In this document: one piece after another, positions 1 to 12,072 of the stretch
Layout: every line of letters starts with the position of its first letter
How positions within the stretch are numbered: position 1 is the first letter of the stretch
Source: Struthidea cinerea
Taxonomy: Eukaryota > Chordata > Aves > Passeriformes > Corcoracidae
Assembly: GCA_013397865.1 (NCBI GenBank)
Contig: VZTI01000617.1
Coordinates: 140,520 to 204,519 of the forward strand
Reading direction: 5' to 3'
DNA: 64,000 nt
Translations under genes and position numbers: made by a program
The notes under the pieces: generated by a model
What the model saw: only the letters and a program-made list of their open reading frames with translations
Database searches by the model: none
What the model was told of the DNA's origin: nothing

Positions 1-1190
1 ATTCTGATTAATAACAGAGATCTTTTTCTCTCATCGACTGGGCCTGTAACTAACACACTTTGCAGCTGCAGTACTTTGAAATTATGTATTTCTTTTTATG
101 CACTATCATGTCTTGTACTGTAATAATCTCAGTGGGAAGTTTTGAGCAGCATATTGACTCTTGATTTTTTTTTTGTAAAGTATTTTCATTTATTTATTTA
201 CTTTTGCCTTTATGATTGAGGATCATGCTGATACTGTTTAAATCCATTGCCTCTTGTAAAAGATACTGAGATAAAGGTTCTTGGTTACCTCTGGCAATAA
301 ACATGCTTTGAGAGTGGCTGTTACGTAAATGCATGGGTGCTGTAAGTGATTTCATTGTACCCACTGAGTCATTACACATGAACTGTTAATGTCACAGAAG
401 TATCTTAGGAAATAAACTTTATTGTGGGAGGGGGTTCATGTTTGTTTGTTTTAGTTTTATGGAGGCCTTATAGCTCAGGAAGAGCATTGGAGCTTTGGCA
501 GCAGCCCTGGCCACATGTGCTTCATTAATCCCAAGCTGGCTGCCACGTCTATTGCTCCCCTTGCTGTCATGGTTTGGTGCATGTCAGTCTTCATTAACTG
601 ACTATTTTAGGAATCTCCAGCCATTCCCAGGCTACAGCTCATTAAGAGTATTCTAGCACAAGGAGTGCAGGAGGTCAGATGCTATTCTATGAAGTACAGT
701 TATGTGTCCAGCAACCCTCCAGCTGCTGCTCCTATGTGTTGTGCTGCTCTGGAAATCTGCGTGAAGCGAGGGGAATGAAAGACACTGTCAGTGTGTTTCA
801 TCTGCCCTTTAATTCCTGGGACATCATGGAGTGTTGGACAGAGCAAGGACAGATTTGGCTGTTCATCAGACTTGTCGGCAGTCTGGAGAGCCAGAACTGT
901 TCCTGTGTCTTGGGTTTTTAGAATTAGGTTTGAAAGTGTTTGAGAAAAAGTGCAGCATGGAAAATGGATGTTTCAGGGGTTTGCACCAGTATAGTGAAAT
1001 TTGCTCTAAAAGGAGCAAAGCAGTGGATTTTTCATACCTTTTGAACCTGCTAACAGGTTTTCATATAAATTTAAAACTTTCCTCACTTATGTCAGCAACA
1101 GATATTTCAGAACTTACTAGTCACTTACAAGGAAGCAGTACTTACTTAATAATAAAGTATTAATATTTACAGGGATTGCATATTTATTCA
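1..1190. other. Non-coding unique sequence, no gene seen
   Basis: AT-rich sequence with no recognised repeat or exon. The open frame at 831-1163 (plus, 110 codons) has no recognisable domain and no promoter or splice context. At 573-589 there is a short chance resemblance to the terminus of the ERVL LTR found at 50022, but it does not continue. Confidence 0.6.
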
Positions 1191-1453
1191 GGGATCTCAA
1201 AACGTGTTACAGATTAAATTAATTACTGCATAGACCACAGGCTGAGGTACAGAGAAGTTAAATCAAATACAAAGCATCCAGGCTTGGAGCCGGTGAGATT
1301 CTTCAGGGAGTGCAATAATTTTTATCCACAGTCTGAGCATTTGCAGCTGCTTTGTAGAATCAGATTTAGTGAGTCATAGGCAAGGCTGGGAATTGAGTGG
1401 TGCAGTCTGTCTCCCCAGCCCATGCTTTAACCAGTAGGCCATACTTCTGCACC
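1191..1453 (+). repeat. Ancient MIR/L2-type SINE-like repeat fragment
   Basis: The stretch carries, in the right order, blocks typical of an old amniote SINE family with an L2/CR1-type tail. These are a GGATCTCAAA-like block at 1192-1201, CTGAGGTACAGAGAAGTTAA at 1242-1261, a block like 'gtcagtggcagagctgggaat' at about 1371-1394, and TTTAACCAGTAGGCCATACT at 1427-1446, which matches the family's 'ttaaccactagaccatgct' end. The segment between the second and third blocks (about 1262-1366) is roughly 80 nt longer than I expect, so a later insertion or local rearrangement is likely. The family is assigned from memory of the consensus; the exact subfamily is not known. Confidence 0.6.
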
Positions 1454-4400
1454 TTACTTCATCAAACAGCAAATTCCACTCCAGATTCAACCAGGTTCTG
1501 TAAGGTAGTTTTTATTTCTAAAAAGGACTGGAAATGAAAGACTCACTCACCCAAATCATGTAGAGATGACTCAGATAGCGAACTTTTTAAATCCTCAGGC
1601 CTCTTTTTTTTAAAAAAAAAAAAAAAAAAGGAAAGAAATCTGTGGACAAACTCCAAAGGAGTATCAAGAGACTTGGGTTGAAAGGAAAGTATGTGAGCCA
1701 TTCAGAGTACCATTAAAAGCTGGTCTTATGCCAACTTGTGGTCCAGCACTGTTCTTCAGTGTAATGTATTTTACTCCTAAAACAAACAAGCCCCACTAAT
1801 GGCAAGCAAAAAAGCTTCTTTCTTCCAGGTTTTGATTGTTGAATGAAAGGATTTGGGAATAAGCAAACCTAACCCACTTAAATTTCATGCCGTGCACCTT
1901 CACCCAGGATTTTTTTGTGTCTCTCTGTTAGCTTCTCCACTTTTTATGCTTGTGTTGCTGTAACTGTGTCATTCAGATCAGAGTAATAGCCCAGAACCTC
2001 ATCCCAGTGTATTATCTGAGCCACACCTGGGCATTCTGGCCATAGCTTGTCAAGTGGATAAATTGGCTCACCCTCAATGGTGTGAATAAATGAGTATTTA
2101 TGGTGATTGTAAATCCCATTGAACTAAGGGGGCTGCTAAGTCAAAACACGTATTTGGATGGATTTCTCTGCATTGGGGCATGAAGGAATCGGTCCTCTCA
2201 GCTTTGCCTATGTAGACAAGTAAAAACTGAGTTAAATGAGTAAATGTAATTTGATTAGGATTCATGTTTAACAGTTTATTTTAAAGCAGAACATGACCAA
2301 TATGTTCAAGCTCTGGAAAATACAGACTTGTAAAAGAAGTGTGAAAGCTCAGAAACTTTGCAAGAGTGTGTAGAATTTGGGTATGAAATTAGTATTTTGG
2401 AGCCTATAAACATCCTCTGGCTGTGCTGCCCAGCAATATCCTGAAAGATGATTGAACTGAAGTTTTCTAGAACACTATTCTTTTGATCCAGAAAACCATC
2501 AAAATTTGTATGGGTGTGTCAACTCTTTTAGCAAAGATCTGAAAACCAAGTAAATACATGCATTAAAGAAGGGTTTGTGCAGGGGAATGTCTGCAGTTAC
2601 TTTGGGGGAAAAAAAGAGGCCTGTTATGAGGAATTTTAAGCAAGGTGCAGGTTAAAGTAATTCCAAATTTTGCATAAGTGTGTTGCTTTCTATGCGTGCT
2701 GTTGGCATTGTTTGGTCTTTTGTACACATGTAATTTGCTCCCACACAGAAGCCATTTATGCTGCTCTTTGCCCTTTGGGAGTGGTTTGAAATTATCTTAA
2801 TGTAAATGAGAGCCCTACCCTGAGGTCCAGGCTGCTGCCTGCATCCTACTGCCTGAGGTTACTGCAGCTACTGCAATCAGTGTGATTGCAGAGCGTGCAT
2901 CAGGGCTGCAGCTCTGACCCCTAAACTTCACCTCTGAGAGCTTTCCAAAAGGAAACTCTCAGAACAGCATCTCATTACTTCTGCAAATAATTTTTTTAAG
3001 CAGGTGAAAGGAAGACCCTTTGTAGCCTCCAAGGGATCTTTCCAGGGTCCAATCAGATAAGAAATACAAATCAGGAATTTACAAGAGAGGAGACAGTCCA
3101 GGTGAGAGACCCTGAAAGCTGCTCTGCATTGTCTGAGTGCCATTAGGGCTGGCTCCAGAGATTTATTTCTCTTAAATAATGAGGAGGAGTTTTTCACACT
3201 TCAGAACTTTTTTGGTTTTGTTTTGTTTGACTTGTCTGTAGCCTTCAGATGCCAAGGGGATTTGATGGTCTTTTTTCTTTTTTTTTTTTTGGAGTCTTCA
3301 ATTCTCCTGACAGGTGAAACCTTTTCTGGCTGACCAGTCACATTAAAAATCATTTAGCCCCTGTGCTTGTTGCTTTTCCCCTGATGTTTGCACAGCTTGA
3401 CTTAAGAAAGGCAGGAGGGGAAAGGCATTTCTAGAACAAGAAATAATTTGTGCTCTTGCTGCAGTAATATGTATGTCCTAGAAAATGCCATGTTTTGACT
3501 TTTCTTTCCAGTGGATGCAGTGCCTGGTTTCTCAGCTGAGAGGACCTGGAGTGAGCAACATCTTGCTACTAGTACCTGGACTAGGCAGGCTGATCTTGTG
3601 GAAAAACAAAGCTTCCTGAAATTTAGTTCTTGTTGAAGGAATCAGAGTTTCAAGTGAAGAATTTTCAGTGTACCTCCCCCTCACCTACCCAGTGCCTACT
3701 GGTTTGGGGGGTTTGTTTTGGAATAGAAAGTAATGAGTTTGTCACTGTGACCCCTCTCGTTATATCTCACATCAGTGGAGCTACTCTTTTGCTGGTACGG
3801 TTTGACCCTTGCAAAGGGATGGCTGCATTGGCAAAAACAGCTCCTCATGTAGCTGGACCCGCCTTTTCCTTTTGACTTTCAGTTTATCTGACTGGATGCT
3901 CTATGGTGCATCCACATTGCTGCAGAAAAGCAGAGAAACATGCTGGGGAAAAGGTGTCAGGTTAGAGGTCCCAGCCAACTGTGGAACTGCGTGAGTTTTG
4001 TGGTTTGATTCTGCTGTCACCATCGCAGGCAGGGAGCTGGGAGAGTGTCAACAATATCTGTGCTGTTGCCTGGCCTGGGAAGCTGCCACAGAAGCTGTTC
4101 CCAATGCAGCCATCCCTTTGTGCAGGACAAACACACTGGATATGGACACTCAGACTCCTGAAAGTCTGGTACTTTAAAGTTGGATCTTGCAATCACTTCC
4201 TTCCTGGCAGTAAGGTCCAGCTTTCAGGGCTGAATATGTTGCTGGAAGCCTCCATATTTTGGGCAAATGTTCCTGTTCCTTTGAACCTCACGTTACAGCA
4301 CCATTTGCAGAGAGATGCAGAAAGGAACCTGGGAGAAAAAAAGTAATTGAAAGCATTTCCATTGGTTACATGTCAAAAACATGTGCTTTGCTTAAAAAAA

Positions 4401-6932
4401 AAAACCCTAAACATATTTATGAGACCAAACCAGTTGTGTACACTCATGTACATACACACACACGCAGAGATGCCGTAGCAGTATATCTAACGTGTATGTT
4501 CTACATATAAATAGAAAATATTTTATATAGCTATCAGAAGGTTTTGCAGTTGCACATTGTTTTTCAAATTTCTGTATAATTTCCACATAGAAGTAGAAAA
4601 ATATAAACCTATCAGAAAGTAAGCAGCTCCGGTTTTCTTTGTGTTGGGAATTTTTTTTATAGAGCTTGCTTTGCCTTTAGCTGCAAAGCCTGAAATTTAA
4701 ATTGCTGCAGGCTTCCTTGATTTCCATGGTTGAAATAAATGCTCTGTATCATTTTGCTATTCATGTCATTACTCCCCGTAATCACCACACTCATCCCAGC
4801 ACACTGTGTAGTGTGCTCAGTTGAATATCTCTGACTTTCAGGAGGCTTCGTGGCTGGCTGTTGTTTGTTTCTGAAGCTGCACAATGACATACTCTATTGG
4901 GCTAATTCGATAGTTTGCATTCCAGTTGCTGTGAGTTACAACTTGTGTTTTCTGTTTCCCATGTAAATGAAGAATTGAAATTTACAGGGAATTATTTGCT
5001 TCTGTGGTCTCCTCACCTGAATTTACAGATTGTGATTAATGGTCCAAGTTTGGTAAAAGTTCAGAACTTTCACACCTTTCCCCTCCCTCCCCACCTCTGT
5101 AAAAGTTAATTGCTGCTGCTCCTGCATATTCAGCAGGGAGCTGGGATGGAAATGCAGGAGAGTTAATTTCCGGCTGAATATGGGAGCACATCACTGCTTG
5201 GACTCTCTTCCTGTGATCAGATTTATGCACTCAGGCGTTCCTGTCCTTGCATGCATGGGGTGACCAGTTAATTTCCCCTGTGTGTGTGGCTGGAGCGAGC
5301 GGCTCCTCCTGAGCAGGGTGAGCTGTCCCCGGAAGCAAACAGCAGTGCAGGGCTGGGAGCCAGCAGAGGCTGCCGGATCAGACTCAGTGCTGCTTTAAGT
5401 AAGCAGTATTGTGAAACTGAACACATGCAACTAGGTATGTTGGTGAGACAAAAAAATTTTATCCCCAACACTTCTAAAAATCCTTCAGGTTTTTAGTATG
5501 GTTTGAAAAAAGTTACTGCCCAGCAACCCCTTGACTCCTGCCTTGCCACAAAGGGCTCAGATTGTGGCACAGATAGCAGAAGCTCAGCAAGGTGAGGTGT
5601 TCAGAGGTCAGTACAGCTGGTGGATTTGTAAATTAAATTGGTATAATTACATGGGAGTCTTTCTCTTTGTGCCCCTGCAAGAGAGAGCAGGCAGAAGGCA
5701 CTGCAGATCTGTGCTTCCCAGTGCTTGATGCTGAACAAAGATGGATAAGTAGAGAATGTATTTTAGTATATTAACTTTCTGTGGCTGTGATTTACTTCCC
5801 AAACAAGGTATTGAAAGTCCCTTTATTTTGCTAGGAACACTTGGGAAGTAGAATGTTTCCCAGTGTGATGAGAAGCCTCAGTCTTACATGGCTTTTGCAG
5901 TTGCTCATATTGTGAGAGTTATGACAATCTGTCCATTCCCCCTGTCAGAACGACTCAGCACCTGCTTAGCAGGTATGAACTAACAGTAAAGCCTTTCGTA
6001 CTCAAAAGAAATTACATTTTATTTCAAAGATAACTAGCCAGTGAAAACTGTACTGGCACAACCTGCCCTTCTGGAAGAGGTGGGAGGGAAAGAAAACTGC
6101 ATGTGGATGTTGTTTGCTTGTTTGAGATTATTTTTAAGGCAGTCAGTGAGAACTGACATTTTAGGAGTTTCCTGACCAGAGGTTGGCTGACTAATTACTG
6201 TTTCTGTTACAATCCTGAGATCCACATAGTGAATGATGAGAGAAGTAAAAATAAAAGCAAATATGTCACTTGGATCCTGTTTGTTTTCTAGTAGATGAGA
6301 CAAATGACTTTGTGCTCTGCTTGCCATAACCAAACAAATGGTTTTAAAAATACATGTGTGGGTAGATACACACACGCACACATATATATCCATACTTGGG
6401 TTTATAGGTTTAATCCAGAGAGGTAGGGGGGTCTTTATCACAGAAGCCGATTTTAAATAATTATATTTAAAGAGTAACACAGGGGAAGTCATGCACAGCC
6501 ATGGAGCAGAAAGGCTCAGTGTGTATTGTAGCTCTGTAATAGCTATTATTTATCACAAATGTGTCGTCTGTTTGTTCACACAGAGTAATGAATGACCTTT
6601 CTGTTTCCACAGCTAGACCTGTGCAGGCTGCAGCTGATGGGGATGTAGTGCAGTAGGTATTTATCATGCTTCACTTATACTGATCACTGGTTTAAGCTGC
6701 ACCACCAGGGAAATGTGTTGGACTTGTGTTATGGTTCAAAAAAGTACTTAGCTTTTATGGGGTTAACAGCTAAGAAAAGCAACTGCTTTGTGTCCCTGGC
6801 TGCTATAATTCAAAATTGACTTTGCTGGAATTTGAATCAAATTACTGCCAATATTGTCATAAGCAAATTTATCAGCCAAGGACTTGTGTACTGTGTCTTA
6901 GCAATGCAGGGCTTGATTTGATGTCTTTCTTT
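1454..6932. other. Non-coding unique sequence with simple tracts
   Basis: No gene is recognised. It contains a T8/A18 back-to-back tract at 1604-1629, short CA runs near 4454 and 6370, and a small patch richer in G, C and CpG at about 5285-5390. That patch ends in a donor-like GTAAGC at 5399. It could be a cryptic exon or an enhancer, but there is no coding evidence and no partner acceptor. Open frames such as 3981-4346 (plus) and 6034-6492 (minus) show no domain and overlap frames on the other strand. Confidence 0.5.
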
Positions 6933-7004
6933 NNNNNNNNNNNNNNNNNNNNNNNNNNNNNNNNNNNNNNNNNNNNNNNNNNNNNNNNNNNNNNNNNNNN
7001 NNNN
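6933..7004. other. Assembly gap (72 N)
   Basis: A run of N flanked by TTTCTTT on the left and a 10-T run on the right, so the missing sequence is probably a T-rich or TTTC simple repeat that could not be assembled. Two open frames that seem to cross it (6816-7106 plus, 6837-7133 minus) exist only because N is read through. Confidence 0.98.
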
Positions 7005-7229
7005 TTTTTTTTTTGTGCGTGTGATTCCTTTGTAAAGCTTCAGTTTCTCACATTGATAAATGGGATAGAATATATGAATGAGAACAAGGTAGCTCAGGAG
7101 AGGTAATGCATATCCACAAAATTTTTTTAGCACAAAAAAGGTATATGAGGGAGTTACATTTTTAGGTCCTCATACTGTTCAGAAATGAATAATGAATAAT
7201 GTAAAGAACAGAAAAGACTGTGTTTGTGA

Positions 7230-7262
7230 GGGCGGGGGAGGGGTTAGGACGGGGTGGGAGGG
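7230..7262 (+). other. G-quadruplex-forming motif
   Basis: Five runs of three to five G (7230-7232, 7234-7238, 7240-7243, 7251-7254, 7256-7258) plus a sixth at 7260-7262 are separated by loops of 1, 1, 7, 1 and 1 nt. This satisfies the usual G3+N1-7 quadruplex rule, with runs to spare, inside otherwise AT-rich DNA. Confidence 0.75.
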
Positions 7263-9700
7263 TGAAGTGACTGAACCGTTCTTAGGAACAATCAAGGTCT
7301 CCTATTTTGTTCTTGCATATTGCTCCAATTAGTTATGTTTTACTGACGCAATCCTTGGATGTCAGAAGTCCATCTTTTCCCATGTGGCACGTTAAAAAAC
7401 AAAATGCATTATTAATGCTTGAGGTGGGACCTCTGCAACTGTGGTATAAAGCGTTAAATGACATTAATTTAGACAATAATACTATCATCACACTGCTTTA
7501 CAAGCCAATAACCCAGCTCTTGTTCCCTCTTGTAGTTTATCTCAAGGAGGGAAGTGGATTATTGCCTTATAAAATAGGCACAATGGTGTAGGTGCTGTTC
7601 TGCTGCTATTACTGCAAATGTTTCAGGAATACTGAACAAGAGAGGTAGCTGAACAAAAGTGGGGAGAGATGGAAGACTGCACCACTCACCCTGTGATGTG
7701 AGCTGGAAACTACAGAAAACATTTACATGTGTAAAGCCACAGTTGGGAATGTCTTATTCAGTGCAGGAACATGGCCCAGGAGTCACTCACACTTCTTTTA
7801 GCACAGACCATTGGATTGGAGAGAGACTGAGAGAATTTTGGCCTCGAGGCCAAGCTTGCAGTTGCAGCATCATGCTTGGCCCAGGCTGAATTTGTGCACA
7901 GTTAGAACAGGTATTAACTTTGTGCTACCTGCCTATTGGCAAAGCTCGATCATCCAGCTTGTTCCTGATCAGCTTTTGTTATTCTAAATAACATTTACAG
8001 CCTTGGTCCAGAAAATTCCAGACTCTGCAGGGTGTTTCTGAAGGACAACAGGAGGCTGAGACCAGCAAATTCATCACTTGAGGGGATGCAGGCAGCCTTG
8101 GTTTTGACGATGCAAAGGAAAGCTGGTGGGCTCTTACCCTTGGACCTTGTTCTGGGATTTGGGGAGCTGGGTAGGTGCTGCTGTAACTCCTGCTGCTGAA
8201 GGGAGGACGTGCATGGTAAATTCTCCAGAGGGGGGAATTCACTTTTCAAGGTACAAACCACTTTTCTGTTGTCTGGCAGATGAGCACTATGTGGTTTGAC
8301 ACAAAATACCTTGCAGCAGTGCTTTTTGCATGTGAAATTAATGGTCTCTCTTCTCATTTGATCTTGAACCCCTTTTCAGTAAAAGCTTTTCAATAAAAGC
8401 CTTTACAGTATTCTGTAAGATAAGTGGTAAGACAGCAGCATTCGATTATTTAACCTTCCCTGTTATTTGGAACACGGTCATGTCCCCTGACATTGGTTAA
8501 TTACTCTGACAATTACCTCGGTTCTCCAAAACCTCAACTCTCCACACACATCCTGTGTCTCTGTGACATTCACATACCCAAGGTTGTTCTGTATTAGCAT
8601 AAATATCTGACCAGCTCCCAGAAACCAAACAGGCAGATTTTGGCTCTCATTACATTTATGTATATTTCTGCCAGTCTCAACATGTCTGCTGCTTTATATT
8701 CATACATTTAAACTGGTGATTTTTGTATTATACTTAGAGCTATCCTGTGCTACATATTGCAGAAGATCATAGTATTATAATGTCCCCACCTGAATGTTTG
8801 TCCCATCTACCAATGAGCCCTCTTTAATTCATTTGTCAAAAAAAATCCTGATTATTTTCCATTTACAATATTTAAAGTTAAATTGTGTTACTGCTAATAG
8901 TGCAGAAATATCCAGGAAAGCTAGATAAGAAAGAGAAACTTAAAACTGTTTGTTTTTTGAAGTGTATTTTAAATGTTCATCTTACTTTTCCTTTGAGTAA
9001 CTGTTACTCGAAAATAATTTCTGCCTTGTTTTTCAGTAAAAGCATTGGATAATGTTATTAGTCTCTATTTTCAACATTGCTATGTTTGTGTTTTCAAAAA
9101 CACTGCAAAAACAGTTCAATGACATTTTGAATTGATGCCTAGGAAGTGTTTCTCTTATTACACCCTTCCATTTAATTCTGAGTCAAAAGAAATAGGGAAT
9201 TAAGAAGAAACAGGAATATATTGGTGTTACTAGGTTTTGTCTCGGAAATGTTGTACATGTTGCAGTTTATCAAAACATTAGTCAGGGTATGTGAGGTGGT
9301 TTGCATGAAGCAAAATATTCTACTTTTTTTTTTTAGGTCCCATCAGAAATTACTCAAGAGAAAGTAACATGCAATATTTGTGGGAGAACATAAAGCATTA
9401 TATTGGTGGATCTGAGGGTGTGGGAGGATGGTGAGGTAATTTGGAGTGATAAAGATGACAAATTTCTTTTCAAACCTCAGTATGATTGGAATGAGTACTT
9501 TATTTCTTTCCCCATAAGTAATTATAACAGCAAAAATACTTATTTGCCAGGAGGGAGCCATGCTGCCTGGTGGTTTGGTTTATTGGAATGTTTGGGGTTT
9601 AGTGATTCTGTTGCCTGCTCACACCCAAACACTTAGTGCTGTAGGTGCTTCTTAGTGTGAAGGTCACACCCTACATGTGCAATTATACTTTGAATAATGT

Positions 9701-9731
9701 ATCTTGATTGTTAAATGCATCTTGATTGTTA
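9701..9731 (+). repeat. Short direct repeat, period 18
   Basis: ATCTTGATTGTTA occurs at 9701-9713 and again at 9719-9731. It is a minor local duplication with no sign of function. Confidence 0.7.
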
Positions 9732-10926
9732 TTTTTCTCCTACTGGCATAAATAATGAACTGGTGATCTATAAATCTGTTGACTTAATAGCAGGTAGTAA
9801 GTGTTTTATGTGGATGAATTGGGTTGTCCTACAAGTGATGCTTAAATATGTAAGTGGGTTTGTTTCAAATGAATTAAAGAACTTGGGGCTGCCATGTTCA
9901 TGCTTGGTTTTTTTGTTGTTGTTGTAATACCTTAGTAAATAAGCTGAATTCTCTGGAAAGACGTGTGCATTGCAAGCAGGGCAAGCACCTCAGCAGATTT
10001 AGAACTGTACTTTCACATTCTTGATCACAGTTATTTCAAAAATAGTTTGAAATCAAGGGAGCTTTTAAATAAGGAAATGAACTTATATTCATGTTATATC
10101 ATTTAGGAGGCAGGGTGGTGTTACCACCCTTGTCAGAATACAGAGAACATATATACCACTGGATCTTGTCCTCAGAAAGTTGTGCCCTGCTCACTGCCAG
10201 ATTCCTCTCTCCTTTCTCAGAGTCAGGTGGCAGAGAAGTTTTGGAGTGATTGCAGAGGGTGGAAACCACAGCTCTCACTGTTCTGACTTGTGGACTATTG
10301 CCCAGATACCCTCCCTAAACGTGGAGATGACAGCTGAAGGCATGGTCGCCCCTTCTGCTCTCTTGGACACTGTCAGTGCTGCCCCAGAGCTGGAAGAAGA
10401 GAGCAGGACTGGTCCTTGGCTGCTCTGTAGTGTGAGGGCTCTGACTGGCAGCAGTAGTTCATGTTTGTATTCACAAGCCAAGTCACGAACCAGAGCACTG
10501 GGCTTGTGGCCCATCTTGCTATTTCCTCCTGCATCAAGCTGAAGGACAGTGCAGTAACATCCTAAGCCTTGCAGAAGGACAACATTGAGAGCACAGCTCT
10601 GAACTTGGTACTGTGGTGGTTGGTAGCGAGGATGTTCCAGTCCTCTGCTTGCTGCAGATCAAAGAACCTCCTCCTCCTCTCTCCTTCCTGAGCTGAGCTC
10701 AAGAGTTCAGTTATTCATTGCTGAACAATAGGACGGTGAATATTAAACATGTCATGTTTTCTGCTATTCCCACTTGGTCTCTTCAGTGAAATGTGAGAAG
10801 GTGGTGGGGTTGGTTAGTTATTTCACAGAGCCAGGAGAATAGATGAGGAACAAAGTCAATTCCTGCTGTGGTTCTCTGTGGGAAATATTAGTTATAAGCA
10901 GCTTAGTCTTGGTCATAAGCTGTCGC

Positions 10927-11152
10927 TGTTACGTCCGAGGCGCATAAAGAAAACGACACAGAGTCCAGGCTCATGAACAAGTGGAAGCCGAAGCTTTTCT
11001 TTAATAATTTTCTGACTACTATATAGGATAGATCGCAAAAAGTGTGTTGAGTGGCAATAGGTAATTGGTTCCTCGGCCATCCCCCCCTTGAGAGGATTGG
11101 CCAAGTCTTAAGAGACCTATTCCATAATATTTTCAAAGTCAAAGCCATAACA
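10927..11152 (-). mobile_element. Endogenous retrovirus LTR (solo or 3' LTR), boundaries uncertain
   Basis: Read on the minus strand, the segment opens with TGTTATGG (11152) and closes with CGTAACA (10927), the TG...CA form of retroviral LTR ends. A TATA-like CTATATAG lies at about 11021-11028. ATTAAA, a variant polyadenylation signal, lies about 20 nt further on, at about 11002-11007. This gives a plausible U3-R-U5 order. No matching target-site duplication flanks these ends, so the true element may be longer; an alternative 5' edge is TGTGGTAA at 11328. No primer-binding site follows the 3' end. The overlapping frames (10903-11166 minus, 11051-11332 plus) are by-products of the LTR. Confidence 0.55.
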
Positions 11153-11574
11153 ATCTTGCAAAACAACTTGCGAGTGCAAGAAGTTTATGAAACTGTGACC
11201 TCGTTTAAAATAGTTTACATAGGAAAGACAGTCTTCTCACAGAATATTGAGAAAAGGCTGAAGAATTTCTCTGCTTCTAGCTTTTTAGCACCTACAATAA
11301 GCACCATTGAATGGGATCTGTTACCACAGTAGAACCAGAAAGGATTCCATTACTGAAAGCAGAGGAAAAAAAGTACCTGTATTGTATCTGAGAGCAATGC
11401 AATGAAGTTGCTATGTAAGAATTCAAACAACAAAACATGGTAGTTTCTACCACCTAGTAGAAACACCATGGGAAAAGGTAGTGTCCTAAGATAAGTAATG
11501 TGTTATGTTTTGATTTTCTACTTTTCTCTAAATCAACTATGATTTTAAAAATTCTTTATCTTTCTGAGTAGGTG

Positions 11575-11628
11575 GTATCAATATTGTGATCGGGGTGAGG
11601 TTTTAACTCCGATCAACAATATTGTTAC
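11575..11628. repeat. Imperfect inverted repeat (hairpin)
   Basis: The left arm (11579-11593, CAATATTGTGATCGG) pairs with the right arm (11609-11624) with one bulged A. A few more pairs form outside (75/28, 76/27, 77/26 after one mismatch) and inside (95/07, 96/06). The loop is about 9-12 nt. It lies just upstream, in minus-strand terms, of the LTR at 10927. Confidence 0.7.
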
Positions 11629-11709
11629 TAGCTAAAAATGCCTGACTGAATATGTAAGGTCCAGAAGATGAGTTCTATTCCCTCAGTCTCTGTGCTTTTC
11701 TTTACATTG

Positions 11710-11755
11710 ACTTCAGGACGCCCACACACAGCACTTCAGGACGCCCACACACAGC
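11710..11755 (+). repeat. Two perfect copies of a 23-bp unit
   Basis: The unit beginning ACTTCAGGACGCCCACACAC is present at 11710-11732 and exactly repeated at 11733-11755. The identical copies suggest a recent duplication. The unit contains a CpG, which is rare in this AT-rich window. Confidence 0.85.
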
Positions 11756-12072
11756 TTTCAGATGAGAAACCATTAGATGGGCTAATGGGGCATCGAACTA
11801 ACCTGAGGCAATGTACGTAGGGAACGGCTTCTCTCTTAACATCTTATTAGAACTCCCTCAAGTATAACAGGAGGGTAGAGGTAATTAAGCTAAAAATGCA
11901 AATAAACATGATGTGACCATTTCTATGCCAAGTGACCAGCTAAAAATAAGTATCTGCTTGGCATAAGTTGTTTCCATGGAGCAGGGTAAATACCAGTTCA
12001 CTGCTTGTGGCAGGGTCGTGATCTCCTGCTGTGGCACCGATTGAAAGGTGAAGATTCGCAATATTTATCCTC

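Larger units (their letters stand above)
7005..10926. other. Non-coding unique sequence
   Basis: No gene is recognised. Notable items are a G-rich quadruplex motif at 7230-7262, a doubled 14-mer at 8372-8399 and a doubled ATCTTGATTGTTA at 9701-9731 (period 18). At 7036-7062 there is a weak resemblance to an old MIR/L2 tail ('cagtttctc...aaatgggat'), too short to call. The 94-codon frame at 7307-7591 (plus) has no recognisable domain. Confidence 0.5.

Noticed and set aside
573..589. TGTCATGGTTTGGTGC, nearly the same as the plus-strand left end of the LTR at 50022
   Set aside because: The similarity stops after about 16 nt and no other part of the LTR follows; taken as chance.
6816..7133. Open frames spanning the gap on both strands
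   Set aside because: They are continuous only because N codons are not counted as stops.
9323..9396. Acceptor-like T tract plus AG followed by a 19-codon frame with a Cys-x-x-Cys pair
   Set aside because: Too short, ends in TAA, and has no partner exon; a single CxxC in 19 codons is easily chance.
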